A stretch of DNA of 64,000 nt, taken from positions 806,001-870,000 of the forward strand of contig NC_031474.1 of assembly GCF_000006565.2 (NCBI RefSeq). The letters are read 5' to 3'. Both the position numbers and the translations under genes were made by a program. The notes beneath the pieces were generated by a model that did not search any database, was not told the origin of the DNA, and saw only the letters and a list, made by a program, of their open reading frames with translations. Shown here in pieces: positions 13,201-24,394 of this stretch (positions are counted from its first letter, which is position 1; each line of letters starts with the position of its first letter). Source of the stretch: Toxoplasma gondii ME49. Taxonomy: Eukaryota > Apicomplexa > Conoidasida > Eucoccidiorida > Sarcocystidae.

Positions 13201-16200
13201 CTGTGTGGTGGCGTCGGCGCCGCCGGTGCCTGTCCCCGGCGTAGAGGCGAGGCGGAGCTTTGAGCCGCCCGATCAAGACGCGACACGGAAGACTGCATCC
13301 GGAGACGGCTGTGAAGGCAGTTCGACTTCGGGCTCTGTGAACGCGTCGGTTCCACACTCGCCGACGGTCTTGTCACAGTCGAGAGATCACCTGATGCGCC
13401 GCAGCGGCTCGCGAAGGACTCCCGCAGCAGGGGCAGAAGAGGAACTCCGAAAGGGGACGCTCTGTTGCCCCATGTGCTGTGTGGGCCGAAGCGTGGGACG
13501 GAAAAGCTCGGGGCCATCCTTCCAGGGGACTCGACTGGGTACCAGCGGACCTGCTGGGAGCTCAAGGGGACAAGACGAGGAGATTCGCGATCCGCAGGCA
13601 GATGACAGCAGCCGCTTACCTGGCCTGCCTTTGGGGGAAGTCGTCAAAGAGCAGTTCATTCTACGAGCGTGTGTGAACAACTACCAGCTGATGGCGGCCG
13701 ACACCATGGAAGGTGGGCAGACGTCGCTTGTGTTTGACTTTTCTCACAATCGCGAAGGCGACGACCAGTACCTTGTTCTCTCCGGCGATCTCCTCTTCGC
13801 GTTTCGCCAGCTAGCTGCAACTCCAAAGCACTCCGCCTCTCCGGAGGACGCAGACGCTCCCCCGGGGAAGGAGGGAGGCAAAGGACAACAAGAGCGAGAA
13901 AAGGTTGCCCGTCGCTGGAGTGGCGGCGCTTTAAAAACGGATCAACGAGGCTCGAAAAAAATTGAGTGGGGAACTGGCCAGCAAGTCTTCGCCACTTTCT
14001 CGTTTCACACAGGTGAGCGCGCTGCAAAGGGAATGCAGCTGTCGGGATGGATTTGGTCCCGTTGTGAGCGACTCCCCTTTTTTTTGATTTAAAGGAGGGT
14101 TTCTATTTTCGACAGCTAGAGAACATGCGGTGTTAAAAGGAGTTCCATTCACACCCGGTCGTTTGTTAGTATAACGTTTGGTAGCTTCAACGAATCGTGA
14201 AAAAGCTTTGGGAAACGAGGGTGGCGACGCCACCTGAAAGACCTGAGTAGCTGTAGGGTCGGGCTGTGTTGCTGGGTGGTAGAGGACTCATTTTCGGGTG
14301 CCCTAAGGTCGCGCAGCTTCCTCTCCGGTTTGCCAGTGAAGGTTGGCGTTTTCGTGACCTGAGTAAGCTGGGAACATTGAGAATTCTGCTGTCTGCACGA
14401 GGACGCCAGGTTGCGTTGTTTGCTTTAAAGTGCCTTGCTTGTTGTCCCCGCTGTCGCGCGTACAGGGTTCATGGTGCAGGGAACTACGGACGTGCAACAA
14501 TTGACCAAGGAAGACTTGGACACGTACGACTCGTCTCACCGGGATTTGATTCCCGATGGTCTTCGTGTGTCTCTGATTTTCGAGCCCGTTCGTCCATCCC
14601 TCTTCGAGACGGGACCGGCGGTCCGCCGTCCGTCCCGGACCTTGTCGCCGTCGCCTCCGGTCTCGAGCCTGCCGGCGTCACTGTCGCCTGGTACCCCAGG
14701 GTTCCCGGCGGCGAGCGGCGTCGACTGCGCTGTGGGTGAGAGGTCGGCGACGAGCCCTGAGGCGACGGCAACGACCCCGGCGAGAGCGGACAGCGTCTTC
14801 GCCGCGTCGACGTGTGACGAGGGCCGTACGGCGAGTCCCAGGTCTTCCTCGCCGTCGCTCAGAGCTGGGGCTCTTTCGGACGCTCGGAGCGATGACGGGA
14901 AGAAGGGTGCCGATGAGCAAGAGACGGGGGATCGAAGAGAGAAAAACGAACCAGGGCGAACTAAGAGGTTAGAGGAAGAGAGCGATCAACGAGGGCGGTA
15001 TGGCGGTGGAACGGGCCTTGGAGCCCTGGCCTCGTGGCTCGGCTTCCCCGGAAGCGGGACGTCATCGCGGGCCTCCGCTGGAGACACCAGCGAGCAGCGT
15101 CTGGGACGAGCGGACGGCGACTTGTGTGGCCCAATTTCGCCTTGCAATAAGATGACTGACGAGCAACGGCGATTGCTGAGAATGATGCACGACCAACAGG
15201 AGAAACACAAGGGCCAGGAGGCGGAGAAGCAAAGAGCCGCTCAAGTCTCCCGAGGAGACGCAGAATGGAACCGATGGAAGGACTACATTCTCTGGCGCGC
15301 TCAACAGTGGGTAGGCCAGCCCAAGCCGGACCGAAGGGAGTTCTGGAGACGCCACATTGGAGTCGTGGACGAGGTCCAGCTATGGAGGCTTTCGAACTTG
15401 ACGGGGTGCGGCCGTGACAACTGCTTAGTGGCGCTCAAAGTCTGTTGTAACGACGTGGCAGATGCGCTGATGTTCCTGTCTCTGTACTTTGCGTCGACTA
15501 CGTGCCCAACCCTCGTTCACCTCTTTCCTTCTCCTCTCCCGCTTTCCCTGCCAGATCGAGACTTTCTTTTGCGGCAAGCCGCCTATCCCGCATCGACGGA
15601 TGTGGACGTCAAGGCGTCAAGAACCCTATCGAATGCGTCCCCTCACGCCGCTTTCTCAGAAGCGTCCAGTTCAGCTCTCCCAGGGGTCACCGCCATTCAA
15701 GACGCAGACGCGAAAGAGGGCACCCTCATGCCACTGGGTCCGACAGCAGCCCCGTCTGTGGGTTCGAGGGGTCCCTCTGTCTCTTCGGGTCAGACTGCGA
15801 CCCCTGGCGAGCCCCAACCGACGACTGTCGCCATAGCCTCCCCCCACCTGCGAGTGTCTGAAGGCCAAGGAAGCGTCTCCAAACCGGTGGCCCGCAGCGG
15901 CTTTTTTTCGAGCGAGTATCCTCAACCTGCGTCAGGTTCGCTCCCCTCTGGGACAGGGTCTTGTCATGGCAGGGAGACAGGAGAGCGTGGAGCCGGGGAG
16001 GACACTCGAGAGTCTGCCTTTTCTGGAGACCCGGTGCACGATCCTAGTGGAGATGCTGGAGCAGCGAGATGTTTCCCAGGCCGGGTTGGTGAGCAGGGCG
16101 TTGAGGCGTCCGCCGGGATATATCGAACGGTTTCGACCTCGTCTATCTTGTCCACCGCAAGTGCTTCGGGATTCGGCACCGCGGGTGCTTCGTCGGCTTA

Positions 16201-19200
16201 TATGCGGAGCCGAGTCGCCTCGGGCGTCGATCCCAGCCTAGGCTTCGGCATCGAAGATGCCTGCGGCTCCAGTGGGCCTAACAGTCCGACCGCGGTCATG
16301 AGCGAAGGCGGTAGTTTGGAGCCCGATAGAACCCTAGGATCCTTCGGTGGCTGGAGGCGCCAGCGTCGAATGGCGCCGGTGCCCCAGAGGCCGGGCCAGC
16401 TGAAGCCTCGTCAGACGCCGGCTTGTTCTTCCTCCACAGCTCAACCTCCGAGGGGTCCATTGGCAGGGGCGAGCCTGCCGACTCATGGATTGTCTCTCAC
16501 AGGCGCGGTGCCGTTGAGACGCGCTCACAGCGTGGGCGGCCCCTCGGAAGCGTCTCATCTTGTTTCAGCTTCCACTCATCAGGGGTTGCGTGCTGGACTG
16601 GCACCACCGGCGATTTTCGAAGAGCTTCCGTGGGGCTCGTTTGCACAAGGCAGTGGCGAAAGGTCACTAGCCGTTCCCAGGGGGCACCAAAATGTCTTCC
16701 CCACATGCGGCACTCTTGCAGCTGTCGCCGAAGGTAGAGCGATGCAGCCGGGTACTCTGGGAGCGTGTGCTATGGGGACAGGAGCCCCAGGGTTTGTCAC
16801 TGGCTATGCCTGTATGGAAGAGGAGAGCAGCAAGGCATCGGGGAGTGAACCCGGTTTTTCCGGTGCCCAAGTCGTGGCGCCCGGAGCGGCCAGTCAGCCT
16901 GGAGGTACTGGAGGTGGCGCCGTCGTTCTCGCAGAAACGACCGACAGAGAAAATAAAGAAGCGGAAAGCCCGGCTGTCGTCCTTGTCGGTGCCAGCAATG
17001 AAGGCAAAGAACTGTATACTGTCAGGCTGCCTTCTGGACGTCTTGTTCGCTTCTCTATCGACCAGCGGAAAGCCACGGACGGTCAAGACACTGTTGTGCA
17101 TGCATCCGACGTCGTCCCGGCGCCAACCGGAGACACGGGCTCTCGGGCCCCAAGTCATGATGAAGGCGCGACCGCCGGGTCTGTCGGGCCTGCTGGGGAC
17201 GCCCTGACTCGGGGACATTCACGCGTGTGCAGAGCGAATGCCTCGATTCTTTCAGGGGGCGAGACGAGTGCACGAGGTGACAACACTAATGCCTCTGGGA
17301 AGCTCGAGTCTGCCGTTAGCACTGGGCCAGTTTCGAGTTGCTTCGCTAGCTCAGGAGGTGAAGAGGCAGCTGTACCTGGTTGCCGTATAGGCGTCCAGCG
17401 AGCGCAGATCGGCTCCGAAGAGGGGGTCGGCAAATGCGAAGGTGTTATTCGGTCAGGCGTCGAGGCTCAGGTTCCCGCTGGGGCGCTGAGCACGGTCTCT
17501 GTTTCTGCAGCCGGCGGAAACGGATTCCCAGCAGGGGACAGTGAAACGAGGCCGGTACATAAGGTCGTCGTCCCATCGGTTCCAGGGTCGTCAGTCCCCA
17601 CGAGTGGCATGCTGGTTCCTGGTGCAACTGAAGGAGACACTAAGGAGGGAGGTGAGACGGCCACAGGCGCTGGAACCCAAGGAAGTACTGTGTTCTTAGG
17701 GACGCCTCCTCAGGTGAATATGCTAGGGCAGGGTAGCGGAGGGCCTGGCGGCAGCCCCCCTGTTGGCAGTGCCTTGGCTGGGACTCCCGGTGTGCAAGGG
17801 TCAGTTGGAGGGAGCTCAAGCAACGTCTCTGCCTCTGGAGCATCGCCTGCTGTTCTCAGTGTCAATGCCGGCTCAGGAGATAGCATCTGTCGTCATTCTG
17901 TCGACTTGGGCAAAGTTCCGGCGCCACAGCCTCCGACAGCTAGTGGGGACTCGCCTTCGCCTACCGGTTCGTATCCTGGTGCCTCTGACAAATCACAGCA
18001 GACCTTCAGTGCGGGTGCTCCTTCAAGTGGGACGAACGCAAGAACCGAAAGCACTCCCGCTGGGGCCGGCGAGACTGGAGCCTCTGGCGAGGCTAAAGCC
18101 CCTGCGGCGCCTAAGAAGAAGGCCATGCCCCCGCCCCCGCCTCCGGGTAAAACACCGGGGGACGCGTCTAAGGCCCCTGGAGGGCCTCCGGGGAAAGGCA
18201 AAGCACCGCCCCTCCCAAAAGGCAAAAAGGCTCCTCAGCTGGGGAAGGCACCGAAGGCCGGCGGTCCGCCGAAGAAGGCAGACGCCGTGGACCCCATGAC
18301 GCTACCGCTGCGGAGAAAAATCCACTGGAAAACTCTCGGGAAAGAGCAGATAGAGGTGAGCGCGCGAGCGGGCGGGTACAGATTGGTGGCGGGGGTGGAG
18401 AAGGGACAGACATCGAGTATGGAAGGAAGAGGTGAGAACGAGAAATTGACGAGAGACGGAACGATAAAGTAAGCCAGAGATCAAGTGAGGAGGCGTTGTT
18501 CTGACAAAACAAGCCGAAGAGGCGAGTGTAAGGGTTGCACGCTGATGAGTTAGAAGACGATTCAGAGACAGTGGACAACAGTGAGTTACATGATCGAGAC
18601 ACACGGTGTAGACACGAGGAAGTGGGGCGAATGAATGACGACCGAGTTCGGATGAACCGCAGTTGATGGTGTTTGGTTTTGTAGTGCTGTGTTCTGAGGC
18701 AGTTTCGGTCTTTGAGCGGGTGCGCAAAATGTGTTCGGCGCAACCACTTGACTCTGATGTCACATTCGGCTTCAGATTTGCCTTTTGCTGACTACGAAAT
18801 GCGTCCTTTCTTTCTCTCTGACCGGTATTTCTTCTCTACAGGGAACGGTCTTCAAGGAGCTCGAAGGCGACCCCGCAATCCCGGACATGTTCGATCCGGA
18901 GGCGATTTCGCGGCTCTTCTCCGCAACGCTGACAGTGAAGAGCGACGAGGCTGCTGTGAAGGCCGCACCGAAGAAGGCGGAAGAAAAGAAGCACACAATC
19001 CTCGATAACAAGCGAGCGCAAAACGTCGCCATTGTCCTTGCCAGGCTTCCCCTCAGTCTCGATGTGAGCAGAACACCGGGTACATGTTTACATGCCTGCA
19101 ACTTTATTGCGCTTTTGTCCAGACGAAGGCTCGAAATTCACTGGAGGGTGGAGGGCGCGTGATGTGTGCTACACACAAATCGAGTTCGTATGTGGCGGCT

Positions 19201-22200
19201 CATCCTAGTTCACGTGTGGTGCACTTGTGCATTTGGCATTTGTAACTCGTCATGCATGGATCGACTCCCTGGCGCCTATGTAAATCTATAAATGCTCATT
19301 CACATGAAGATGTATATGTTCTTGTGTAACATTGTGAATGAGCATGTTGAGGGGGTAAGAACTCGTCTGTCCAAGTGTGACTTTGGACGCCAGCCGATGA
19401 TCTTCGGAGGAGCTCCTACTGTCTCCTGCCCTTCCGCTCTCTCTCAGGCAATCGCCCAGAAGATGCTACACCTGGACACCGAGGGACTGACCGTCGACAT
19501 TCTGCAGAAAGTCGAGCAAGTGGCGCCGACGCCCGAGGAGCTGGTGAAGTTTCGCGAGTACGAAGAGTTGAAGAAAACGGAGAATACAGGCGATCTGCGA
19601 GATGTGGAGAAGAAAATGACGGCCTTGATCCCCGTCACGCGCCTCTCCTCTCGAGTCCGTGTTATGCAGACGGCCCTTCAGTGGGAGAAAGTTGTGGAGG
19701 AAATCGAGAAGCAGCTGGCTCTCCTGTGCAAAGCAGCCGACGAAGTAAGTGATGTCGAGGAAGGGGCGACGCCAAAAGATGGGGTCAACCTCGAAACTAC
19801 TCAGCTGTCGCTGTAGCTTCCTTCGTACCGCTGCGTGGTGTATTTGATATCGAAGGACGCGGGGTCTATGGTCCCTTCTACGGGATGTGCGTTTGCTGAC
19901 TCTTCTGGTCTTCCTCCAAAGAGGCATTGCGAGGACGGAAAGTGTCATTTGACTTTCTCAATCCTTCTTCCTGGCTGCTGTGGACCTGCCGCATCCGTTC
20001 ACATTATATATATAGATATATATATGAGTTCCATAGTGTGACCGTATACGAATAGGCGAGCGATACAATGATCTGTTGTCGTCAATTTGCAGTTCGGCCT
20101 TGTCGATATTTAGAAGCTCCACACTTGAAAGGAAATGACAGTCTGAGTTTGCTTTTTCTCTTTCCTCTCTCCGGCTCTGATGCCTGCTGTTTGCTAACAA
20201 TATCGATTAGTCGCTGTGGCGTATGTCGTGGGGAAGGCTCTGGTTTGCAAGACTCCGGGTGTTGTACTGAAGAGCGATAACCTGCTTCTCCAGCTTTTTT
20301 GTGTGTAAGGGAATTTAACGTTTCATCCGATAGTCCACACTACATCTGACCATGTTTATTACTTTTATGAACCTAGGTTGGTTGAATGAGTCAGACTGTC
20401 CTGGTAATGTCAGTGTCTATCTTGCATAATGGAGCATCAACTTAGATGCACAGGCGAGCACGATTAATCAGGTGTTGAAAGATTGACAGAGGCGATTCTT
20501 CGCGTTGACGTTTCCGTCTACACGTTCTGCAGGCTCACAACAGCCGAAAGTTCCGCAGCCTTCTCCAAGCAGTTTTGCAGTGGGGCAACTACGTGAACCA
20601 CGGGGTAAAGAAGGCTCCAAAGGGCCAGGAGGTGTCTAGTGAGTCGGAGGCAAGGAAAGCAGAGACGACGTCCCCGACAGAAGGCGATCGTAGAGAAAAC
20701 CGACAGACCCTGCAGCAACTCCCTCCCATTCTTTTGGTCAAGGAGCTTCCGACGAAAGGGTTCAAGCTCGCATCTCTCGAGAAGCTCATGGAGTTCAGAA
20801 CAACGGTCGACAAGTCGATTTGCTCTCTTCACTTCATCATTTCGAATCTGGTGAGAGCTAGCACCAGGTGACAGTCGTCTGGCTGGAGAAACGGTGATTG
20901 TTGTGTTGTCGCATCATCCCATTGACAGAGACTACGTTATGCGAGGACATCCCAGCTGTGAGACAGAGATCTTGACGTAGTCGGATAAGTAGGTAGTTTT
21001 TTTCTGCACCAGGTGAGGGGTCGCTGTCGATTCAGAATGGCCACTGGGCGGTGTAGAACGTGAATTCGTTTGTTTTTACGTGGTACGTGTCACCTGAATT
21101 CGATCTACAACCGAAGATTAAGAGGGATGTGGGTGAGGTGGTCTGATTGTGGCTACCGGTCGGAAACACGGCCTTCTTACGTCCGTTTACAAGGTCACTT
21201 TGGATTTCAAAGTATTCATCCTCAACATGCATTGAAACGCACGCATATTCACTTCTGCGTTTATTGAGATCAATGTGCACCCGTTGGTGCTGACTAAGCC
21301 AAGCTATCCATCTGTCTCTATACTTCTATATGGACCATCCGTATGCCGATACACAAGATAGCGGCACTCACGTGAAGCGTTTGATGCGGCTCTGGTGTTA
21401 GGTTTCCCGTGCGTATGATCTCTATTTCGTGCCTGCCTTCAGATCGTGTCTCTCCCTGAGCTGGATATCTTGGACCTGGCGTCAGACATGCCCTCCTTGG
21501 AGGCCGCAGCACGTCTGTCTGACGAGTCAATCGACGCACCCGTCTCGTACCTTAGAAATGAAGCAGCTTTCCTGTTGTCTCAGATTCACGCAATAAAGCA
21601 GGTGCTTGCTGCAAAAGACGCGACGGCTACGGACCCGTCCGGAGCCCCGCGCCCCAGTGGGAGCAAGCCGCAGACCGACGAGGCTCTGCATGCGGAGCTG
21701 ACGCGACTTCAGAAGCTCCACGGCGAGATGGTGCTGACTCTCGAACGTCTGAGAGAAAGCTACTTGAACTGTAAAGCGGTCATTGGCGAGGTCGGGCGGT
21801 TTTACGGGGAAGACGGGCCGAAGAAGCCCAGCGCTGGGAAGCACAAGCTGAAGGGACAGGCTGTCTCCGTGGACGCTGGGGGATCTGCGACGGCCGGTGG
21901 AGTCATCGCGGAGTGGGAATTTGGCCTGCTGGACCAGTCGCCTTTCGAGCTCTTGTTTAGCATCCTGTCCACGTGTCGGCAGGGTCTGCGCGACGTGCAG
22001 GCGAACCCCCGAAAGTATGCGATTCTCTTGGTCGGACGGTTTGCGTCAGAAGAAGAGAAGTGGAAGCTGCTCAAGTTCCACATCGACAACTCGCTTGCGA
22101 ATCGCAAGCGGGTCACGGGTTGCCGCGGAAGCGACGCAGAGCAGGTCGCTGGACGGCCTCAAGACGCGGACAAGGCGGGGAGCTCTGTGGTGTCTTCACC

Positions 22201-24394
22201 TCGTACAACGCCCCGTGGAAGTATCGCCTCAAGAGGTGGCAAGAAACTCATAGTTGGGCGGCACGGCCCAGAAGCTGGGGGGACGCCACAGATTCCCCGT
22301 GGTCCTCCCAAGAGCGACAACGGCTCTTTCACAGAGACTCAGAGGCTCGGGAGAGGGCTCAGTGAGGGCAGCGAGGACGCTCTTTCCTCTCCTAGATCCG
22401 CCGAAAGGAATGGCTCGGCGAGGGGTCGGTTGCCTTCGGGCACGAATGACGGTGCCGGAACGGGGGTTATGCGGTCGTGGAGCCAGGCGGGGAGCAAGAC
22501 CGCCAGCATGGGCGCTCGCTTCAAGACATCGTCGTCTGAGGCCGTGCATGCGGGGGATGGGATCCGGTCGAAGACAAGACGGAGCTCCGTCTCGCCGCCG
22601 TCGAAGGAAGAGAGCTCGAGCCGGCGCGTCTCTGTCGCGACTAGTCACGAGGGAGATACAGACAAGCCTGAGACTCTGCCTGGACCGCGGAACTGGTGTT
22701 TCAGGAGTTCCAAGAGCTGCGCCGACTTGTCTGTTCCGCATTGTGGAATGAAGGCAGGGAAGAGGCCTATGCCTCCGACAGGGTCTCATACTCGAGAGGG
22801 GAAAGCGATACCTGGGCACATAGCCGAGCTTCAGGCGCTTCTTCAACAACGGGCGTCCAAGTTCGCTGCAGGGATTTCAGTGACTTCTGCGTCTGGCGTC
22901 CAGTCGCCGAGTGGTGGAACCTCTGAGGCATCACTTCGGCGGGAAGCTGCGGACCGCTTGCCCCCTGGAGGGAACCGCACACCGCCCACAGTGCGAGGGA
23001 CAATTGAAAGTGCGTCCAATGCTGATAACCCCTCGAGTCTGCAGACGATGTCCACCCCACGCCCGGTGTCTTTGGGAGGGGCGCAGCCGGCTGAAAGGGA
23101 CGTGCAAGCCAATGGTGAAAATGAGAGGCTCCGTTTCGATAGTCGAGAGGAGCTGAGGAGCGAGGACTCAAAGAGTAAGGTAGGAGATGAGGACGGCCAA
23201 GCGACGTCATCTCCAGGCGAGTCGAATCCGCTGGCCGTAAACTCGTCCGCAGTGATGGAACTCCACTCACGTAGTTCAGCTACTCCCTGCTCCTCTCCTC
23301 GTGCGGCAAGGTCGGGGACTGCTGCCGCTGTGGGTTCAGAGCCAAAGACTCCTCGTCTCTTCTCGTATAGTGCGACGGCAATGAATCCTTCTCTGTCTCC
23401 TCTGGACGCCCTTCAACCTGCGTTCTCGGATATGGCACTGGCCGCGAGTATCAACAAGGCCCTTTTCGCGGATGACATGGACATAGTGTCGCCGCGAAGC
23501 GACGCGGATACCCCGGCTCCAACGACTACACATACCCTATTTTCCCCGTGTGGGCTGTCTCTCTTTCCTAGCGAGCGAGAAGGAGACTGTGAAACGGGCT
23601 CGTTCGACTCCCTGGCTCCCGCCGTCAGTGCACCGCACCATTTCCCCTCTTCGAGGAGTCGCCCTGCGACTCCGTTTCCTGTGGAGGAATCTGAGCACCT
23701 CGCGAACGCAGGCAGCCACCAGGGGCCAGGAGCATTGACCGGGACAACAGCAAAACAACACCCAGCCCACAAAGGGAATAGCCACGCAGTGAGGGCTGGA
23801 GCGGTTGTTTTTGTCCCCCTTGACGATAGCGACCCCTCCGCAATAGTGGGGATGAACTTCCAGTCAACACCAGGCATCGGGAATGAGCTGCTTTCCGAGG
23901 CTGGCGACAACCACCCGACCGCGGCAAAGGGCGAGGAGTCTGCTTCAAAACTGAGACCTGATGAAGATACTCAGAGAGGTCAGAGCAAGCAGGCGTCTCT
24001 TGTGAACCAAGACGCTGGCCAGCACGCCATGTCAGGTAGACAGGAGACAGGGGCTGTGGCAACAGAATCTCGGGAAGCTGCATCTAAAGAGAACGGAGAT
24101 GGGACCAAGGTGAAGATCAGATCAACTGCAGATGCTGTGAGTCTTCTGCGGGTGAAAGTTGTTCCCTCGACGCCTGTCTTCTGCTGGGAAGGGGGCGACG
24201 TTGTGGCACACCCTGCAGGGCCTCGCGCCCCTCCGTGCCATCGGCGTCCCATCATCTGTCGCCCAAGACGCCCACCTCCACCAGTCGTTGCCAAGCACCC
24301 GGTGGGTGCCACTGGACCTAAGGCCCCCGCTACAGCGACGGCGCCACACACTTCGCCTGTGAGGCCTCCACCTGCGACGAATAGGGGTCTGTAG
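7203..24394 (+). CDS. FRM2: Giant formin with PTEN-like module, FRM2
   Basis: Actin nucleator and elongator. Seven exons: 7203-11996, 12356-14012, 14466-18355, 18842-19063, 19448-19744, 20533-20850, 21443-24394. Phases agree and the sum is 14,130 nt (4,709 residues). The ATG at 7203 is the first Met after an in-frame TGA at 7185, in good context. Order: disordered leader (1-860), PTEN-like phosphatase fold split by low-complexity inserts (861-1598), C2-like part (1599-2193), UBA-like bundle (about 2454-2492), long Ser/Gly/Pro linker, short FH1 (about 3365-3430), FH2 (about 3430-3955) and a disordered tail with a Pro-rich end. FH2 hallmarks are KIHWKTL at the start, GNYVNHG in exon 6, GFKLASLEKL, and the LHF helix before the post region. 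A PTEN-C2-like domain is reported for apicomplexan FRM2 proteins, and FRM2 is linked to juxtanuclear actin and apicoplast inheritance. Exon borders are manual. Confidence 0.93.
9783..14593 (+). other. FRM2: PTEN-like pseudophosphatase plus C2 region of FRM2
   Basis: Pieces of a PTEN fold appear in the correct order. At 9783 onward (residue 861) an AERL...RNNIMDIVLYL stretch matches the PTEN AERL...RNNIDDVVRFL strand-helix. At about 11035-11075 a hydrophobic strand PPVFVIWDI could be the strand before the WPD loop. At 11445-11700 a helix (PTLQLLVHFC) and strand (HFAVINI) lead into the former P-loop, then helices. At about 11935-11996 SCRRYLHYFDRLVKRG matches PSQRRYVYYYSYLLKNH. The C2-like part runs through exon 2 and ends in exon 3 with LTKEDLD and GLRVSLIFE, like PTEN LTKNDLD and FKVKLYF. 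The P-loop reads INIDPGCGFQG (11592-11624), so the catalytic Cys and Arg positions hold Ile1466 and Phe1472. Two large Ser/Gly-rich inserts interrupt the domain. The alignment is from memory of PTEN. Catalytic loss is strongly suggested. Confidence 0.72.
15374..15490 (+). other. FRM2: UBA-like three-helix segment in FRM2
   Basis: Residues about 2454-2492 form an island of ordered sequence in a disordered linker. It follows a basic amphipathic helix rich in Q, E, K, R and W (about 15150-15350). The pattern is LSNLTGCGRDNCLVALK followed by CCNDVADALMFLS. It matches the UBA plan, in which a first helix leads to a Gly-containing loop, then a helix ending in AL, then an N-[DV] turn and a last helix ending in a hydrophobic triplet. 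UBA domains bind ubiquitin or act as protein-binding helices. The assignment is by pattern only, and another small helical domain is possible. Confidence 0.4.
18106..22125 (+). other. FRM2: FH1-FH2 actin-assembly core of FRM2
   Basis: FH1 (about 18106-18290) is short and poor. It has a single run of six prolines, then APPLPKG and GGPPKK spaced by Lys/Gly/Ala, so it offers few profilin-binding tracks. FH2 starts at LPLRRKIHWKTL (18301) and continues through exons 4, 5 and 6 into exon 7. It carries an acidic Lys-rich lasso-knob region (exon 4), the helical AIAQKMLHL and VMQTALQW core (exon 5), GNYVNHG with GFKLASLEKL (exon 6) and the C-terminal helices ending near NSLANRKRV (about 22106). An insertion of about 40 residues sits between GNYVNHG and LPPILLVKEL. 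The lengths fit a complete FH2 dimer-forming domain. Confidence 0.88.
20003..20026. repeat. Short imperfect TA tract in FRM2 intron 5
   Basis: Alternating TA/GATA of about 24 bp lies in the 788 bp intron between FRM2 exons 5 and 6. It is the only clear TA microsatellite I see inside FRM2. Confidence 0.7.

Noticed and set aside
15502..15554. A 53 nt GT...CAG stretch in FRM2 exon 3 that looks like a mini-intron
   Set aside because: Removing it shifts the frame, it is far shorter than other introns here, and reading through is open for 2.8 kb.
22229..22849. Minus-strand Arg-rich frame within FRM2 exon 7
   Set aside because: Antisense of a GC-rich, low-complexity coding exon. Such frames arise from codon bias.
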